Shown: positions 61,983 through 64,000 of the stretch, in pieces
Numbering within the stretch: position 1 is the stretch's first letter
Layout: each line of letters begins with the position of its first letter
Origin: an uncultured Eubacteriales bacterium
GTDB taxonomy: Bacteria > Bacillota > Clostridia > Oscillospirales > CAG-272
Assembly: GCA_905205065.1 (NCBI GenBank)
Contig: CAJLCI010000002.1
Coordinates: 1-64,000 of the forward strand
DNA: 64,000 nt
Reading direction: 5' to 3'
Position numbers and translations under genes: made by a program
Notes under the pieces: generated by a model
What the model was told of the DNA's origin: nothing
The model's input: the letters and a program-made list of their open reading frames with translations, nothing else
Databases searched by the model: none

Positions 61983-62007
61983 TAACAAACAATTTAACTG
62001 TTTGTTA
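61983..62007. promoter_or_regulatory. Palindrome TAACAAACA-N7-TGTTTGTTA
   Basis: Perfect 9-bp arms with a 7-bp centre, between the divergent PHP and HtrA genes. Size and symmetry fit a dimeric repressor site; no T-run, so not a terminator. A possible -10 box TATAAT at 62191-62196 for htrA lies 180 bp further on. Nothing else was seen in 61902-62256. Confidence 0.5.
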
Positions 62008-62256
62008 ATAGAGCTGAAGCAAATAAATGATATAATTTTAATGTTAAAAATAGTTATTATGGCTTTATAACTTTTTGATATTGTGTCAACAATATTACCG
62101 TTAAAATATTTTAATAAATGGTCAACCGTACGTCAGTGTTATTTCAGCAATAATTTTTATTTTCATCATTTTTTCATCACATAAGCCGCTTATAATAAAA
62201 TCACAAAAGAAAGAGCGATCCGCTCAGATAAGAAGAAATGAAAGGATGGCAGAACT

Positions 62257-63915
62257 ATGTATAACGAAAACGATAACAACAGAAATTATCCTGACAGCGA
62301 ACATGATAACAGCATGTCCGGGGATAAAAACGAAAATATAAATTCCGCATCAGAAACTTTTGAATCAAATACTCAGTCAGACAAATTTTCAGGAGAACAG
62401 GAAAATCAAATAAATCAAGCCTCTGACAGCTCCTCCTCTTATTCGGGTATTCAAAATGAGGAAAAAGCAAGCTACAATCAGAATTTTAACAATTCAACCC
62501 CTAATTATGCAGGCGGCGCGCCATGGCAGCACCCGTACGGAGATAACCAACGGGAAACGCAAAATAATCAAAATTCCACTCCGTCCTGGAACGGAAATGA
62601 ATACTCATATAAGCCGCAGACTCAACCGTATAATATTCATTCCGCTCCAAATGAAAATCAGAATATGCAAAATTTCAGTACACCTCAGAACCAATATACA
62701 TCTTATCAGTCTGATCCGACAAAAAACCGCGGTTTTAAAAAGCAGAAACGGGGCGGTATGTCAAAAGGCGGAATTGCTGCGTTAATTGCCGTATGTATTT
62801 TAGTTTCCGGAGCCGCCGGGGTCGGCGGTACAATCGTAGCAAATCGTTATCTTGATAACAACTCAACAGAATCAACGTCCAATACAGACTCTTCTATCAT
62901 TTATCAGAATGTAAATTCAAAAGAAAATCTTGGAGATACAAATTACAATGTAGCAAATGTAGTTCAGGCCGTTGCAGATACAGTTGTTGAAATTGTTACT
63001 GAACAGGTGTCTACAAATTCAATCTTCGGTCAGTATATCAGTACAGGTGCGGGAAGCGGAGTAATTTTAACTGAAGACGGCTATATCGTCACCTGCGCGC
63101 ACGTAATTGAAGGAGCAACGACGGTCAAAGTTACCCTCACCGACGGTACATCATATGATGCGACCGTAGTCGGATCCGATACTCAAACTGATATAGCTCT
63201 CATCAAAATCGAGGCAACAGGCCTTACAAGTGCAGTAATCGGAGACTCCGATACGCTGGTCGTCGGCGAGCCCGCGATTGCAATCGGAAACCCGCTTGGT
63301 GAGCTCGGCGGTACAACAACAAGCGGCATTATCAGCGCGCTTGAACGTGAGGTAACAATTGACGGCACGACATATAAACTTCTTCAGACAAATGCTGCAA
63401 TAAATCCCGGTAATTCCGGTGGAGCACTTTTTGACAACAATGGTAATCTTATAGGTATCGTAAATGCAAAAGAGTCAGGAACGGCAATTGAAGGACTTGG
63501 TTTTGCAATACCGATAAATGATGCCATGGAGGTTGTTGAACAGCTTAAATCGAATGGATACGTATCCGGAAGACCGGCATTCGGAATTTATGTCTATGAC
63601 GTCTCGGATGACACGGCTCTTTACGGTCTTAGAAATTCCGACTACAAAGCTCTTCTTAACTACGTAAATAATTACGGTGTTTATTTCTTAAAGTATACCG
63701 ACGGGCAAACAGGAGATTTACAGTTTGGTGACCGTATCGTAGCTATCGACGGAGTTACCGTATCTAATCAGGCAGATTTAAAATCCCTTCTTTCCGAATA
63801 CAAAATAGGGGATACGGCAACAGTTACCGTTTCAAGGATCAGTGATTCTCAATCAGGAAGAAGTAATATGCTGGATGTTACGATTACTCTGATTGAAGCC
63901 GCGGCAAATAATTAA
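62257..63915 (+). CDS. HtrA/DegP-like serine protease with PDZ domain
   Basis: 552 residues. A long N-terminal cytoplasmic part (about 1-165) rich in Asn, Gln and Ser, one TM helix (about 169-192), then an S1C protease: His in VTCAHVIEGA, Asp in TDIALIKI, Ser in NPGNSGGALFD, and a C-terminal PDZ domain (GVYFLKYTDGQTGDLQFGDRIVAIDGV). Envelope protein quality control. AAAGGATGG upstream of the ATG. The disordered N-tail is longer than usual. Confidence 0.93.
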   Translation: MYNENDNNRNYPDSEHDNSMSGDKNENINSASETFESNTQSDKFSGEQENQINQASDSSSSYSGIQNEEKASYNQNFNNSTPNYAGGAPWQHPYGDNQRETQNNQNSTPSWNGNEYSYKPQTQPYNIHSAPNENQNMQNFSTPQNQYTSYQSDPTKNRGFKKQKRGGMSKGGIAALIAVCILVSGAAGVGGTIVANRYLDNNSTESTSNTDSSIIYQNVNSKENLGDTNYNVANVVQAVADTVVEIVTEQVSTNSIFGQYISTGAGSGVILTEDGYIVTCAHVIEGATTVKVTLTDGTSYDATVVGSDTQTDIALIKIEATGLTSAVIGDSDTLVVGEPAIAIGNPLGELGGTTTSGIISALEREVTIDGTTYKLLQTNAAINPGNSGGALFDNNGNLIGIVNAKESGTAIEGLGFAIPINDAMEVVEQLKSNGYVSGRPAFGIYVYDVSDDTALYGLRNSDYKALLNYVNNYGVYFLKYTDGQTGDLQFGDRIVAIDGVTVSNQADLKSLLSEYKIGDTATVTVSRISDSQSGRSNMLDVTITLIEAAANN

Positions 63916-63930
63916 TTTCATATACTGCAC

Positions 63931-63960
63931 GTTAAGGAACGGAGCACTCCGTTCCTTAAC
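63931..63960. terminator. Perfect hairpin after htrA
   Basis: GTTAAGGAACGGAG and CTCCGTTCCTTAAC separated by CA, 16 bp after the htrA stop. It lacks a clear T-run, so it may protect the 3' end rather than terminate strictly. Confidence 0.6.
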
Positions 63961-64000
63961 GGCGTTAATCATTGCCACATTTAATCCATTATGGAATAAC

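Overview
The window looks like chromosome of a low-to-moderate GC Firmicute of the class Clostridia, probably a gut-type lineage near Oscillospirales. This placement is inferred from gene content and order, because no rRNA is present. The supporting evidence is Firmicutes-specific content (Mini-RNase III, RNase Y with YmdB, DnaD/DnaI-type helicase loading proteins, Rex, an AbrB-like regulator, DUF951, GdpP) and the conserved orders yybS-gdpP-rplI-dnaB and tilS-hpt-ftsH. Starts are ATG, GTG or TTG, usually after AAAGG/GGAGG sites.

Layout. 1-4151: Mini-RNase III, a Ca2+-type P-ATPase and an AbrB-like zinc-ribbon regulator, all on the minus strand, plus an 8-bp minisatellite. 4290-6563: a gene-poor island that appears to be made of RNA genes. 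It holds one candidate large structured RNA (about 690 nt, minus strand, ending in a good intrinsic terminator) and two pairs of small promoter-driven RNAs on the plus strand, called here RNA-A1/A2 and RNA-B1/B2. The two copies of each pair keep the same stems although their sequences differ. 6565-10201: the phosphate operon pstSCAB, with an 11-bp-phased TTTTAC (Pho-box-like) array upstream. 10342-13780: a YfhO-like membrane protein and DUF951. 14226-20058: a PrsA-like foldase, then galU, dCMP deaminase, a lipoprotein, LMW phosphatase and rimI, then tsaD. 20203-24644: a DnaA-box cluster, isocitrate dehydrogenase, a divergent Rex, and DnaD and DnaI-like proteins. 24846-28711: a GH3 glucosidase, an acetyltransferase and a DUF1599 protein. 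28829-38539 (minus): yybS, gdpP, rplI, dnaB, tilS, hpt and ftsH.

38.8-47.2 kb: an eroded prophage inserted between yybS and a polyphosphate kinase gene. It keeps a repressor, a symmetric divergent promoter/operator switch, small early genes, a PAPS-reductase-like protein, a DUF669 protein, a family B DNA polymerase, an SH3 lysin-like fragment and the C-terminal part of an integrase. Structural and packaging genes are gone, and at least two genes are visibly truncated by deletion.

47.6-64 kb: a two-domain PPK2, a small lipoprotein, a 43-residue Cys-rich membrane peptide, a U32 peptidase-like protein, a WG-repeat protein, rlmH, a metallo-beta-lactamase-fold protein, galK, ymdB, rny, thiI, a PHP-domain protein and an HtrA protease.

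Most of the window is ordinary housekeeping sequence. The parts that deserve attention are the RNA island beside the phosphate operon and the compact prophage switch. No tRNA, rRNA, CRISPR array or intact insertion sequence was seen.
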